64,000 nt of DNA from Candidatus Obscuribacterales bacterium (GCA_020054205.1 JAGVLS010000045.1:27974-91973); one strand, 5' to 3'; positions 1-9,319 are shown, counted from the first letter of the stretch. Translations and numbers: made by a program. The notes: generated by a model from the sequence alone, not told the origin.

Positions 1-1073
1 AGAAAAAAGCTGTGCCTAAAATGGCATATACAGCTAACAGCTGTACTCCTTCTAACCAATTGCATTCGCCATCCATAGCTACAAAACCTAATATTATGAC
101 CGAAACTGCTACAGCCAAAACTTCAACTGGCGTAAAAAATAAATCCATTGGTCTCGGTGCAATAAAAAAGCTTAGAAAAACCAGAACCGGCGCTACAAAA
201 AGGGCAATTTGAGCCCCTGAACCAAGAGCAATATTTATTGCTAGGTCCATTTTGTTTTTCATAGCCATTAAAATGGCTGTACTGTGCTCGGCTGCATTGC
301 CAATAATTGCTACCAAAATTACTCCAATAAAAACCTGCGTCATGCCAAGCGTGGCGGCAGCATGTTCTACGTTACGCACCAAACATTCACTCATTACTGC
401 TACCAAAATAGTGGCAACAGCTAAAATAGAAATTGATTTTTTAGCACTCCAATGACTAACTCCAATTGCTTCTTGAGCAGCTTGATCAACAGGTGGAGTA
501 TAAAGATGTTTGTGAGTTTTTAAACTAAAAATAAGACTAAGAATATAAGTAATAAACAGGACAATTGCAATTCCTAGCGCTAGATCATCTTCATTAAAAT
601 GTGCTCGGCTACTAAAATGAAATGTGGCTGGTACAGTTAAACTAATTGCACCCAGAGCTAAGAGTGTCGCTAGAGTAGTTGCTGCTGTACGGTTGAAAGT
701 TTGTGTATCATAACGTAAACCACCGGCAAGCATAGAAGCACCCATAACCAGCAAAATATTCCCAATAATCGAACCAGTAATAGATGCTTTTACAATGTCA
801 AACAAACCAGCCCTTAAAGCAGTAACAGCAATAATGAGTTCGCAAGCATTACCAAAAGTAGCATTTAATAGTCCTCCAATACCTTCACCAACACAACTAG
901 CAAGATGTTCTGTCGCTTTACCCATCCAACCAGCCAAAGGAATAATTGCTAAGCAAGCAAAGAAAAAAACTAGATTTTCATAGTGTAAATATTGCGCCAA
1001 TAATGTTAATGGTACAAATAAAAGTAGTATATTCAGAATAAAATCAGACTTGAGAAAACTTTTCGCTTTCAAT
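1..1073 (-). CDS. Ca2+/H+ antiporter, CaCA family (3' end beyond window)
   Basis: Predicted inner-membrane cation/proton exchanger that would expel Ca2+ using the proton gradient. I translated the reverse strand by hand: about 357 codons stay open to the window edge. Two copies of the family's acidic alpha-repeat signature are visible, [19 protein letters not shown] near residue 50 and [19 protein letters not shown] near residue 270, separated by several hydrophobic segments, as in CAX/ChaA proteins. The TTG start at 1073 has AGGGG seven bases upstream. It lies 15 nt behind the TonB-C gene and is probably cotranscribed with it. The C-terminus is missing only because the window ends. Family assignment is firm; the ion is inferred from the family. 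Confidence 0.85.
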
Positions 1074-1088
1074 TTATTCCCCTATTGA

Positions 1089-1904
1089 CTATGGCGCCGG
1101 CATACGATATCTTTCGATATCACCAAAGTGATGATAACGATAATCAGCGCTAGTAGCGGTTTTGATACCTGCTTCTTGAGTAACAGTCCTACGTTTTGAA
1201 CCACGTGGAAAACGTAAAATACTCGTACCTTCCAAATCACTGATAGCTGAAAGAACAGCCTGATCATATTTCTTAAAACCAGACGATTCAAAAATATCCA
1301 GATTAGCTATGCGCCCATCATTCGTAATTTGACAGGAAAACCAAGCAACCGTACCCAATGGAAAACGAGGCATTATCATACCTGTCATTGGATTAATACG
1401 TGGTCTTTCATACTGATCAGGATTATTTACTTTTTCTTGAACTGAAAGTTGTACTGCTCTCAAAAAGCGGTTACGCCAGCGATCCCATTCAACTTGCAAC
1501 TCTTGATCTCCAGCATCAGGATCTGCTGCAGTTAAATTACCGGTATTGAGCGTGGCTGAGCCTTGCAAAACTGGCTTTTTATGGAGATCTCTGGGATCTA
1601 AAGTTTCTAATTCTGTCGTTTCTATATTACCTTGCAATAAATCTTGTTTGGTTCCAGCTTGCAAAAGATTATTTTCAGCATTACCAGTTAAATGAGAATT
1701 AGACTTACTACCAGGTAATTCCGGCACCGGAAAAGGTAAATCATGCAATGAATTCATATTAGAACTTGACGTCCCGGAAGAGGCTTTCTTTTTAGCTTCC
1801 ACCGACGCCAACAGCAAGTTGAAACTAATAAAAAGTAGTACAAGGCTTCCTGTGATTTTGCTTACAGACTTACAACTATTATTTATAATCATAATTTGTT
1901 TCAA
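1089..1904 (-). CDS. secreted/anchored protein with TonB C-terminal-like domain
   Basis: 271 residues. A hydrophobic N-terminal segment (about residues 17-38, ending in ASVEA) looks like a signal peptide or anchor. A Ser/Asn/Leu-rich linker of about 100 residues follows. From about residue 135 the pattern matches TonB_C/TonB_2 domains: LGTVAWFSCQITNDGRIANL, then SSGFKKYDQAVLSAI and a proline near the end. There is no long Pro-Lys periplasmic spanner, so this may be a TonB-fold envelope protein rather than a true energy transducer, and no ExbBD genes are near. It precedes the antiporter by 15 nt. Function beyond the fold is unknown. Confidence 0.6.
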   Translation of the reverse strand: MKQIMIINNSCKSVSKITGSLVLLFISFNLLLASVEAKKKASSGTSSSNMNSLHDLPFPVPELPGSKSNSHLTGNAENNLLQAGTKQDLLQGNIETTELETLDPRDLHKKPVLQGSATLNTGNLTAADPDAGDQELQVEWDRWRNRFLRAVQLSVQEKVNNPDQYERPRINPMTGMIMPRFPLGTVAWFSCQITNDGRIANLDIFESSGFKKYDQAVLSAISDLEGTSILRFPRGSKRRTVTQEAGIKTATSADYRYHHFGDIERYRMPAP

Positions 1905-1975
1905 ATATTTGTACTGGCAACCACCTTCAGTTTACCCTTTTCTGTAAATAAAAGAATGATTAACAGTTAAAATTA

Positions 1976-2392
1976 TCAATTTTGTGAGCGATTGTTATTG
2001 CTTTCTGCATCGGTCCAGCTAAATGATTCAGGCGAAAATGGTTGTTTAGCACCATATTCAATACCATATTGAACCCCATGAATTGAACCTTTAATCATGC
2101 CGCTCAGTAAGCCATACGGAATACTCATTGTCGCAATTAAAATATTGCTAGCAATACCAAAATCATTGCCAAAATCCTGGCGTAAAACACCAGCCATTCT
2201 ACGGGTTTCTAGTTTAATATCTCTCACTACCCTGATAGGCACTCCTAGACTTACTCCACATACTACCCCTGCAACCTTTTTAGGCACACTAAATATTCCA
2301 CCTGCAACATTTTCCTTTTCTTCAGGCTCAGCATTTGCAGACAAAGTAAAACCAGATACTAGAATTAAAAAACAAACAATAAAATGCTTCAT
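1976..2392 (-). CDS. small secreted protein of unknown function
   Basis: About 138 residues from the ATG at 2392. I prefer this start because it begins directly with a signal peptide (MKHFIVCFLILVSGFTLSANA) and leaves a 16-nt gap to the upstream ACT-domain gene, whereas the longer reading from 2428 overlaps that gene. The mature part is a mix of amphipathic and Gly-rich stretches (GVVCGVSLGVPIRVVRDI, then GNDFGIASNIL and LLSGMIKGSIHGVQYG) that could insert into or associate with a membrane. I do not recognise the family. It is likely in an operon with the ACT protein upstream. Confidence 0.5.
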   Translation of the reverse strand: MKHFIVCFLILVSGFTLSANAEPEEKENVAGGIFSVPKKVAGVVCGVSLGVPIRVVRDIKLETRRMAGVLRQDFGNDFGIASNILIATMSIPYGLLSGMIKGSIHGVQYGIEYGAKQPFSPESFSWTDAESNNNRSQN

Positions 2393-2408
2393 TAGCGATA
2401 ACCTTGTT

Positions 2409-2867
2409 TTATTTTTTTCTAGCCACACTAGATTTATTTTTCTTTTTTGTTGCTTGTTTAATCACAGTGCTAGCTTTATTGGCTTGTTTTTCATTTTCAA
2501 AACCAAATACTCCTAGCCATTTTTTGCCTGTTGTTTGTACAACTAAAAATGAAATATTGATGTTGTTTGTTGCTAGCGCCTGAGAAATTTTTTCTCCTAG
2601 CCCCAATTTGTCATCACCTTCTACAGATAAACAAGCTATTTTTGTCGCTGGTTTTAATCCAATTTGTTTAGCTACTTTTGCTGCTTTACCTAAAACGGGA
2701 TAAACTTCTACCGCTGCTTTTTTTGCATTATGAGGATAAACATATCCCATTACTATGCTCAAATTATTACCAACCTCTACTAATGGTTGTAATGTTTTTG
2801 CTAAGGCACCGGGGCAATTATCTAATTCTTTGCGCCATAATAAGGCTTTTTTTACTGTTAATGCCAT
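2409..2867 (-). CDS. tandem ACT-domain protein
   Basis: 152 residues arranged as two ACT-like modules, roughly residues 8-70 (LDNCPGALAKTLQPLVEVG) and 77-140 (LGLGEKISQALATNNINISF). ACT modules bind small ligands, often amino acids, and regulate enzymes; here no catalytic domain is attached, so this is a stand-alone sensor or regulator of unknown target. The tail is Lys-rich. The start is an ATG preceded by CAGGAG with good spacing. The adjacent genes do not reveal a pathway. It diverges from the bestrophin gene across a 90-bp gap that contains a TATAAT-like box on the plus strand at 2913-2918. Confidence 0.7.
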   Translation of the reverse strand: MALTVKKALLWRKELDNCPGALAKTLQPLVEVGNNLSIVMGYVYPHNAKKAAVEVYPVLGKAAKVAKQIGLKPATKIACLSVEGDDKLGLGEKISQALATNNINISFLVVQTTGKKWLGVFGFENEKQANKASTVIKQATKKKNKSSVARKK

Positions 2868-2957
2868 AATATCTCCTGGTCTCTTATAAATTATGATTTA
2901 AAATAATAGCACTATAATAACCAGGATGGCCATTGTCCCAATAAGAGAAATCCATCA

Positions 2958-3812
2958 ATGCACAAAAAGAATTATATTCACTCATTTATTGCACCAGGAG
3001 GCAAAAAGTTTTGGCTTTTGATGACAATAGTTTTTATTTATTGTGCTTTTGTTATCTGGATTGATGATCATGGCTTTCCCGCTAAAACAGTGCTTGAATC
3101 CGATAGCGCCTTAACTATAGGCGGTATTATGGGCTTATTGCTTGTATTTCGCACCAATAGCGCTTATGAACGCTGGTGGGAAGCACGTAAACTTTGGGGA
3201 CAATTAGTCAACGAGATTCGCAATTTATCTATAAAAACACAGGCTGTTCTTGCAAATGATCAAGACAAGTACGAATTTATCAAGCTCTTGTTAGCTTTTC
3301 CCTATAGCCTGAAAAATCATTTGCGCGGAGGCGTTTTTGATTTGAAAGTATTTGACTTGCATGCCCAAAAAATAGAACCAAGTCATTTTCCTCAATACAT
3401 AGCAAGTTTAGCCAGCCAGAATCTTTACAAGTGGAAAACAGAAGGCAAAATTGATGGATTCATCTGGTTAGAACTTGATTTGCATGCACGCGCGCTCATG
3501 GATATTTGTGGATCATGCGAACGCATTCTTAAATCTCCCATTGCTGGTGCTTACAAACAACTAATTTGGCACGGCATTATTATATACATGGTTTTAGCGC
3601 CCTGGTTAATCATTCCGCTTTTAGATAATTGGACACTGGTAGCGGTGATATTAAGCGCTTACTTTATTTTAGGCGTAGAGTTATTAGCAGAGGAAGTGGA
3701 AGAGCCTTTTGGTACACAAACAAATGATTTACCATTAGAGACTATTTGCAGCAATATCAGTATCTCTATCAAAGAAATTTTTCCTCAATTAAATCTTGAC
3801 TTGCATCAATAA
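2958..3812 (+). CDS. bestrophin family anion channel
   Basis: 284 residues, the usual length of prokaryotic bestrophin/RFP-TM proteins (formerly UPF0187). The hallmark block is present near residues 57-90: a Gly-rich turn, LLVFRTNSAYERWWEARKLW, then GQLVNEIRN. Hydrophobic segments lie at about residues 18-35, 50-63, 200-220 and 225-245. The C-terminal EEVEEPFGTQTNDLPLE motif is the conserved Asn-Asp-Leu-Pro region. Characterised bacterial homologues form pentameric channels, some conducting anions and some cations, so ion selectivity is not settled by sequence. Transcribed alone. In cyanobacteria such proteins act in thylakoids, but nothing photosynthetic is seen here. Confidence 0.88.
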   Translation: MHKKNYIHSFIAPGGKKFWLLMTIVFIYCAFVIWIDDHGFPAKTVLESDSALTIGGIMGLLLVFRTNSAYERWWEARKLWGQLVNEIRNLSIKTQAVLANDQDKYEFIKLLLAFPYSLKNHLRGGVFDLKVFDLHAQKIEPSHFPQYIASLASQNLYKWKTEGKIDGFIWLELDLHARALMDICGSCERILKSPIAGAYKQLIWHGIIIYMVLAPWLIIPLLDNWTLVAVILSAYFILGVELLAEEVEEPFGTQTNDLPLETICSNISISIKEIFPQLNLDLHQ

Positions 3813-3915
3813 TAAAGAAAGTGCGCCAAGATAGATGTCATACACTTATTTTTAGACTGTCAAATAGACGATAATGACATTATCAAAACAGTATCCAAGA
3901 GAAAGCACTTAACTA

Positions 3916-5061
3916 GTGTATAGAGATATTAGTTACAAGCACAATCAAAACCTAATTATCATGCTTGCGGCAATTTCCATAAGCATGAATAGTCAACTTG
4001 TGTTTGCTGAGACAACAGTAAGCGATAATGTAAGCATTGCTCAAGCCACTCACCTCGCGCCAGTGCCTAATATTATTCCAACTGATGTCACTAATATTGG
4101 CATTGGTAGAGAAAGATCTTTAGTAGATCCTGGCTGGCGATATCATGTTTTAAATAAGCTTCCAGAAAGACTTTGGTTTAGCATGAGCACTGAAGTTAGC
4201 CAACGTCTGGATACTAATGTGCTCTTCACATATAGTCATCCAAAAGCAGATTATGCTTTCCGCGTTTTGCCTAATATATTTCTTGGTTATGATTTATGGA
4301 AACGCTCGAGCATTTACACAAATTATTTTGTCATTAAAGATTTATTCGCATCACAAGGCGGGCTTTTAAATTTTCCCACTACCCAATCATTATCGCTTGG
4401 TTTTCGTCAAGAATTTCCCATTACACAAAGAACAAATATTCAACTGGACTTTCAAGCAAGAGAACTTTGGCAAACAGCAAATATACGCCAGGCAGATCTT
4501 TTGCCTTCTATTTTAGTCACACATATGTTTACTCCTCGCATGCTTGTTTTTGGCAATAGTGTTTTGCAATTAAGAGGAAGCGATTATTTTTGTGGACCGC
4601 AAAGAGAAATAGATCCTTTTTATACATTGGGACTTGTTTATCGCAAAGGTCAATGGGTGTTTACAGCAACACAAACTCTCGTGAACAATTATCGACGACG
4701 CAACGCCATTCCACCGGTAGGAAATGTTTCCTTAATTGGTGATTTGGAAGTATCACATCCAATACATAGAAAAATTCCTGGTTTAGTCGGTTTCGTTCGA
4801 GCAGAGCCAATTTATAACTGGCGTTCACAAAAGGTAGCTGGCATAAGTGGTTTTGACTTTAGATTATTTGGCGGCTTAAGGTTCTCCATGAATAAACCTT
4901 CCTATTCACCCTCTATCAATCAGCTTAAACGTCAACTCATCGAATCTGAATCTCAAAATCTTCCTAATTCAAAAGAAGACCCCAATGCGAATAATCAATC
5001 AAATAATGATAATTCACCAGGTTTAAGACCAGAAATTAGCCAAAGCAAAAACCCTGTATAA
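3916..5061 (+). CDS. predicted outer-membrane beta-barrel protein
   Basis: 381 residues. The GTG start at 3916 gives an extended signal peptide ending near LVFAETT at residue 31; an ATG at 3961 is an alternative start. After it come many alternating 8-11 residue strands rich in aromatic and polar residues (for example LWFSMSTEVSQRLDTNVLF, and YDLWKRSSIYTNYFV), closing near residue 330 with FDFRLFGGLRFSMNKP, then a Ser/Asn/Gln-rich unstructured tail of about 45 residues. This is the look of an outer-membrane barrel or porin-like protein, but I do not recognise a named family. It is followed by a tRNA on the opposite strand. Confidence 0.5.
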   Translation: MYRDISYKHNQNLIIMLAAISISMNSQLVFAETTVSDNVSIAQATHLAPVPNIIPTDVTNIGIGRERSLVDPGWRYHVLNKLPERLWFSMSTEVSQRLDTNVLFTYSHPKADYAFRVLPNIFLGYDLWKRSSIYTNYFVIKDLFASQGGLLNFPTTQSLSLGFRQEFPITQRTNIQLDFQARELWQTANIRQADLLPSILVTHMFTPRMLVFGNSVLQLRGSDYFCGPQREIDPFYTLGLVYRKGQWVFTATQTLVNNYRRRNAIPPVGNVSLIGDLEVSHPIHRKIPGLVGFVRAEPIYNWRSQKVAGISGFDFRLFGGLRFSMNKPSYSPSINQLKRQLIESESQNLPNSKEDPNANNQSNNDNSPGLRPEISQSKNPV

Positions 5062-5084
5062 AAAATTTTTCCTTTTGCTTAATA

Positions 5085-5108
5085 ATAAAAAACCAGGTTT
5101 TCACCCGG
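5085..5108 (-). terminator. intrinsic terminator of tRNA-Glu
   Basis: On the minus strand, 19 nt past the 3' end of the tRNA, CCGGGT-GAAA-ACCTGG can fold into a 6-bp stem (one G-U pair) with a GAAA tetraloop, followed at once by TTTTTTATT. This is a textbook Rho-independent terminator and the clearest one in the window. Confidence 0.75.
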
Positions 5109-5126
5109 CTCTTGGAAATTTAAATT

Positions 5127-5199
5127 TACCCCCAGGGGAATTCGAATCCCCGTTACCTCCGTGAAAGGGAGGTGTCCTAGGCCACTAGACGATGGGGGC
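5127..5199 (-). tRNA. tRNA-Glu (anticodon UUC)
   Basis: 73 nt on the minus strand. Acceptor GCCCCCA pairs with TGGGGGT, closing with a G-U pair; the discriminator is A and CCA is not encoded. The D arm carries TCGTCTAGTGGCCTAGGA, the anticodon arm is CCTCC-CTTTCAC-GGAGG with anticodon TTC, and the T arm is GGGGA-TTCGAAT-TCCCC. The layout matches bacterial tRNA-Glu closely. It stands alone, with its own terminator downstream. Confidence 0.95.
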
Positions 5200-5335
5200 A
5201 TGATTGCTTAAAAACACGCCATAGACGTCCTATGAGTTAGCCAGAATAACAAAATACTTATGGTAGTGTCAACTTATCTTACGATTCTGTTTATTTTTGC
5301 AGTACAATCAAGTTGCCAGTTGTTTTTTCACAAAA

Positions 5336-6286
5336 ATGCTTCATCCATATAGAACTTTTAATAACTACTTAAAAGAGCATTTTGGCACTGTCGTCTATCG
5401 GGTGCCAATTGATGCCGGCTTTGATTGTCCAAATCGAGATGGCACACGGGCTTTTGGTGGTTGTACATTTTGTGATGAAAACGGTTCTGGCGCTCCCACT
5501 ATTAAAAGCAATATAAAAATCAAAGAGCAATTGATTCATGGCATTGACAGAATTAAATATCGTTTTGGAGCAAAAAAATTCCTCGCTTATTTTCAAGCCT
5601 TTACTAATACTTATGCTCCCGAAGGCGTTCTGAAAAATCTCTATGAAGCTGCCTTAGATCATGAAGATGTTGTTGGTTTATGTATAGGCACACGCCCAGA
5701 TTGTTTGCCAGATAATGTGCTCGATATGCTAGCAGAATTGAATAAACGTACATTTATATGGTTGGAAATAGGCTTACAATCGGCATTTAACCAAACATTG
5801 GATATTATCAATCGAGCACACACTGCTGAGGAATTTTTTGATGCTGTCAAACGGGCAAAAAAAAGAAATTTAAAAGTAGCTACACATTTGATATTTGGTT
5901 TGCCAGGAGAAACCAAAGAACAAATGCTTTCAACTGTTGAGCAAGTTGCTCAAACTGATATTGATGGTATCAAAATTCATCAGTTGGTTATCTACAAAGG
6001 AACCCCACTAGAAAAAGAATATAATTCCGGCAGTTTGCAAACATTTGATGAAGATGATTATGTAAATTTGGTAGCTGATGCCATTGAGATGCTTCCCAAA
6101 GACATGGTGATAATGCGACTGGTGGCAGAAGGAACAAAGGATGAATTAGTTGCTCCCAAATGGGCATTAAACAAAAGTCAAACAATAATTAAAATTGATA
6201 AAATTATGCACGCGCGTGGCACCGAACAAGGTTGTCGCTATCAATCATTTTTAACTAAAAGCGACGCTCCCACAATTCCGGCATAA
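5336..6286 (+). CDS. YhcC-type radical SAM protein
   Basis: 316 residues from the ATG at 5336; the family normally begins at the PYRTFNNYLKEHFG block, so the TTG at 5297 is less likely. The cluster cysteines are in FDCPNRDG and GGCTFCDENG (C-x11-C-x2-C with a long first gap, typical of the TIGR01212/YhcC group rather than CxxxCxxC). Downstream are the barrel motifs IGTRPDCLPDNVLD, WLEIGLQSAF and HLIFGLPGET. It would bind a 4Fe-4S cluster and SAM; the substrate is not known, tRNA modification being one suggestion for relatives. The last 46 nt also encode the C-terminus of the convergent ROK gene. Confidence 0.88.
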   Translation: MLHPYRTFNNYLKEHFGTVVYRVPIDAGFDCPNRDGTRAFGGCTFCDENGSGAPTIKSNIKIKEQLIHGIDRIKYRFGAKKFLAYFQAFTNTYAPEGVLKNLYEAALDHEDVVGLCIGTRPDCLPDNVLDMLAELNKRTFIWLEIGLQSAFNQTLDIINRAHTAEEFFDAVKRAKKRNLKVATHLIFGLPGETKEQMLSTVEQVAQTDIDGIKIHQLVIYKGTPLEKEYNSGSLQTFDEDDYVNLVADAIEMLPKDMVIMRLVAEGTKDELVAPKWALNKSQTIIKIDKIMHARGTEQGCRYQSFLTKSDAPTIPA

Positions 6287-7203
6287 TCACCCAATTCTGC
6301 TTTTACAATTTCAAGTTTTTTAGAAGCTATTTTCAATGATTTAGTTTTTGCTTCATGTTGAGCTGTTTGGAAATAATAATCCACAGCTTCGACTAAACCA
6401 CCACCAAGAATGATTTTTTTTGGATTAAGCATATTAACTATATTAGCCAATCCAATACCCATAAAACGAGCAGCATCTGTAACAGCCCTCACCACCAATT
6501 CATCTTTTGTTTCAATTGCATGTTGAATGGATTTAGAGCGCAATATGCCTTTATTAGGATCGATTTTTTCCCGCACTTGCGAATCGGCGCCACGCGCTAT
6601 TTCTTGCACTATATATTTGGCAATAGCTGTACGAGAAGCATATGTTTCCAAACAACCCATACCACCACAACCACATGTTCTCCCATAGGGCACCAGCACC
6701 ATATGTCCTACTTCACCAGCAGTACCACTAGCTCCATGATATAGCTTGCTATTGATGACGATACCACTGCCGATACCAGTACCAACAAATATACAAATAA
6801 AATGATCGCAATTACGCCCCGCGCCAAAATGCAATTCACCCAATGTTGCTACTTCTACATCATTACCCAGTTTACAAGGTAAGCCATAATAGCTTGACAA
6901 TGGTTCTACTAAAGGCAGTTCTGTTAAGCCAAGATTGACAGCATTTAAAATAATTCCCTTTTGACGATTGACCATACCAGCAGCCCCAATGCCAATGCCA
7001 GAAATTTGTTTTATATCAGTACCTGATTCCGCTAAAGCTTCATCAATTACAGCAATGATTCTCTTTATCAAATCATCTTGTTCATGTGGATATCTTGTTT
7101 TCTTTTTTCCGGTACCAACTAATCTACCGGTCTCTAGATTTACTACACCAGCAAGAATTTTTGTTCCACCAAAATCAATACCAATGGCCAATTTTTCGGG
7201 CAT
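6241..7203 (-). CDS. ROK-family glucokinase/sugar kinase
   Basis: 320 residues, normal for ROK glucokinases. The N-terminal phosphate loop is AIGIDFGGTKILAGV (residues 6-20), the sugar-site NDVEVATLGE lies near 115, and the ROK signature with its zinc ligands is near 165-190: HMVLVPYGRTCGCGGMGCLE. The second ATP-binding Gly-rich segment KIILGGGLVEA is near 265. It probably phosphorylates glucose with ATP to feed glycolysis, but ROK kinases also include N-acetylmannosamine and fructose kinases. The phosphodiester glycosidase gene lies upstream on the same strand (46-nt gap), and a connection through sugar release is possible. The 3' end overlaps the convergent radical SAM gene. Confidence 0.85.
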   Translation of the reverse strand: MPEKLAIGIDFGGTKILAGVVNLETGRLVGTGKKKTRYPHEQDDLIKRIIAVIDEALAESGTDIKQISGIGIGAAGMVNRQKGIILNAVNLGLTELPLVEPLSSYYGLPCKLGNDVEVATLGELHFGAGRNCDHFICIFVGTGIGSGIVINSKLYHGASGTAGEVGHMVLVPYGRTCGCGGMGCLETYASRTAIAKYIVQEIARGADSQVREKIDPNKGILRSKSIQHAIETKDELVVRAVTDAARFMGIGLANIVNMLNPKKIILGGGLVEAVDYYFQTAQHEAKTKSLKIASKKLEIVKAELGDYAGIVGASLLVKND

Positions 7204-7249
7204 AACAAATTTCCCTAGTATCCAAAGGACAAATAATTATAACAAAATA

Positions 7250-8812
7250 CTATGGCAAAATACGTTTTTGCAGCCAGTGCCAGTATTTCCCAGCTTTTGA
7301 ACTATTTTCTGGATGAGTACTTGCAGAAGCACCAATTATAGCGTTCGGTATTGGCAGGGAGCCTAATGATGAAAGTTCAGTTGGATTATAATTCTCCGAA
7401 CGTAAAGATGGCAGTCCATATTCACTCAAAAGGCTATTTTTTTCCAATGTTTGTTTGGAAAAATCAAATAAGCTTTCTTCTGGAATATAACTTACAGCAT
7501 CATTTATATAAGTTGTATCTGCTGATAATTTATCTATTGGAATAATAGCCAATGAACTTGCTACTCGTCTAGCTTTTACGTCTCTATTTCTAGTTACTGT
7601 TTGTCCATTCACTACCATAGTAGTTGACCCACCACCATCTAAATTCATCGCAGCTATAGCACCCATTTTATGCAAAAACTTGGCAACATCCCATAACGTG
7701 TGTGGTCCTTCAACAGTAAGCAATAACAAATGTCTATCAGCAGTCACTCCAATTGCTGTGCGAGCCTTAATTTGGCTGGTAGTCCATGTTTGACGGAATT
7801 TTTCACCTTTAAGATCTATATATATTTGATTGTTGCGAATTAAAACTGGTCCGCCACTAACTGCGTCAATCACATCTTCCCATGATTGGGGATTTGTTTG
7901 CCAATTTAAATGTACCAAATCACCACGCGATAATTTTGCAATATCACTATCTCTACTATCGCTTAAAACAAAACCACCATACGGAATACTTATGCTTGTC
8001 TCTGTTTTATCAGTAACACAACCATTATGATCAACGGCAATCAAAGTACCAGGATAAGCCATTTGTACAAAACTGCCCCAACGTTGTGTATAAGCTATTA
8101 AATGGCTGCCGCTACGTCTTGGCTGATTGACATTATTTACCCAAATAGAGCCAATTTCGGGATTTGATGTTTCAAGCAAACCATGTAAATTTAAACGGTC
8201 CATTCTAAAAGAACCATCTTCTGTAATCCCTAATGAAATACGTTCATAGATAGGTCCAGTTATCCATTCACCATTAATCTTTAAAGATCCAAGTGGTGTA
8301 CCATCTTTTTTAAAATAATTAGCATTTACTGCTGCAATTGCTTGTACACGCTTAGCTTGATTTTTAACTTCATCAAGCGCAAATCTATTGGCAGCTAATA
8401 CTGGCTTTACTTTCACCTGAGCAGTATTCATATCTACATCTACTAAATTTACATTAAGTCCACCACGGTAAAACTTATGGACAACACCAACAGATAAATT
8501 AGAAGTACCCATTAAATCAGCAATTTCAGATAATGGTTTAACAGTTATTATTTTGCTTTTTTGCCGATGAGTTTTGCTTTTAGAAAGTTTTTTTGTTGGT
8601 TTAGTTTTAGCTTTAACCAACCTTTTTTGTTGCTGATTGCTAGCCTTAGGCAATTTATAATTGGCTGATGGGCGTAATAAAGAAGGGCGTGGAGCAACTA
8701 CACCCAATGTTTGGGCAGAAAGCCCATTAAATGACCCAAAACAAATAGTCGAGTTTAAAGTAATAGATAAGAATACAGCTAAAAGACTTATTTTCTTCTT
8801 GGACTTTATCAT
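7250..8812 (-). CDS. secreted phosphodiester glycosidase (NAGPA domain) protein
   Basis: 520 residues. A signal peptide (residues 1-26) is followed by a Lys/Gln-rich basic linker to about residue 90. From about 110 the protein matches the NAGPA/DUF2233 fold: AIAAVNANYFKKDGTPLG, a GGPVLIRNNQI block near 310, and the signature AAMNLDGGGSTTMVVNG near 390, followed by RRVASSLAI. The eukaryotic relative uncovers N-acetylglucosamine-1-phosphodiester; bacterial versions are exported and thought to act on cell-wall or exopolymer phosphodiesters. The C-terminal 100 residues look disordered. AAGGA lies upstream of the ATG start. Confidence 0.82.
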   Translation of the reverse strand: MIKSKKKISLLAVFLSITLNSTICFGSFNGLSAQTLGVVAPRPSLLRPSANYKLPKASNQQQKRLVKAKTKPTKKLSKSKTHRQKSKIITVKPLSEIADLMGTSNLSVGVVHKFYRGGLNVNLVDVDMNTAQVKVKPVLAANRFALDEVKNQAKRVQAIAAVNANYFKKDGTPLGSLKINGEWITGPIYERISLGITEDGSFRMDRLNLHGLLETSNPEIGSIWVNNVNQPRRSGSHLIAYTQRWGSFVQMAYPGTLIAVDHNGCVTDKTETSISIPYGGFVLSDSRDSDIAKLSRGDLVHLNWQTNPQSWEDVIDAVSGGPVLIRNNQIYIDLKGEKFRQTWTTSQIKARTAIGVTADRHLLLLTVEGPHTLWDVAKFLHKMGAIAAMNLDGGGSTTMVVNGQTVTRNRDVKARRVASSLAIIPIDKLSADTTYINDAVSYIPEESLFDFSKQTLEKNSLLSEYGLPSLRSENYNPTELSSLGSLPIPNAIIGASASTHPENSSKAGKYWHWLQKRILP

Positions 8813-9020
8813 TTAGTGTTTCCTTAAATACCCTCAAAACCGCTAATAGTGTCAGTTTTGGTTATCAATAAGCATCGGGCAAAGCTCTTTGCTTGTCAAA
8901 TGAAAACTGGCGTATTCAGGTTATGCCCGAGCGATTAACCAAACAAACGTTATCGGTCACAAAAATTCAAACTAAAAATCGAGATATTTTGAGAGACCAA
9001 ATACTCTCAAAATCATCAAC

Positions 9021-9049
9021 TTTACAACTGCAATTGGTTTTGTTATACT
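9021..9049 (+). promoter_or_regulatory. sigma-70 promoter of the toxin-antitoxin pair
   Basis: TTTACA at 9021-9026 and TATACT at 9044-9049 are separated by exactly 17 bp; each differs from consensus at one position. The predicted start of transcription (about 9056) falls just before the palindromic operator, so bound antitoxin would block the promoter. Confidence 0.7.
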
Positions 9050-9062
9050 GCTTATTAGACAG

Positions 9063-9080
9063 TGCTATACATGTATAGCA
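9063..9080. promoter_or_regulatory. palindromic operator for autoregulation
   Basis: TGCTATACATGTATAGCA is a perfect 18-bp palindrome located between the promoter and the antitoxin start codon. Ribbon-helix-helix antitoxins bind such sites as dimers and repress their own operon, usually more strongly with toxin bound. Its role is inferred from position and symmetry. Confidence 0.7.
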
Positions 9081-9106
9081 GTTGCAAAAAGGACAACCAA
9101 AGCAAT

Positions 9107-9319
9107 ATGTTAGCCATACGAATACCAAAAGAAATTGAAAATCGCCTTGAATTACTAGCCCGCAAAACAGGCCGTTCGAAGAGTTTTTATGTTCGTGAAG
9201 CTATTCTGGAGCATATTGATGATTTAGAAGACTATTATTTGGCGGTTTCTCGTTTAGAAAAAAACTTGCCAGCAATTTCTGTAAAGGAAATGGAAAAACG
9301 CCTTGGTCTGGAAGATTGA
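9107..9319 (+). CDS. ribbon-helix-helix antitoxin (RelB/ParD-like)
   Basis: 70 residues from the ATG at 9107. An upstream ATG at 9062 would place the start inside the operator and is less likely. The N-terminus LAIRIPKEIENRLELLARKT is the RHH beta strand and helix, then GRSKSFYVREAILEHI is the second helix, and the remainder (YLAVSRLEKNLPAISVKEM) is the toxin-binding tail. It should neutralise the toxin encoded in the overlapping downstream frame and repress the operon through the palindrome at 9063-9080. An AAAAAGGAC stretch 13 or so bases upstream is a somewhat distant ribosome site. Confidence 0.85.
   Translation: MLAIRIPKEIENRLELLARKTGRSKSFYVREAILEHIDDLEDYYLAVSRLEKNLPAISVKEMEKRLGLED

Noticed and set aside
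2097..2516. 139-codon plus-strand ORF
   Set aside because: Shadow spanning two real minus-strand genes; low-complexity hydrophobic translation.
8893..9078. 61-codon plus-strand ORF
   Set aside because: It lies over the toxin-antitoxin promoter and operator, has no domain character and no ribosome site.
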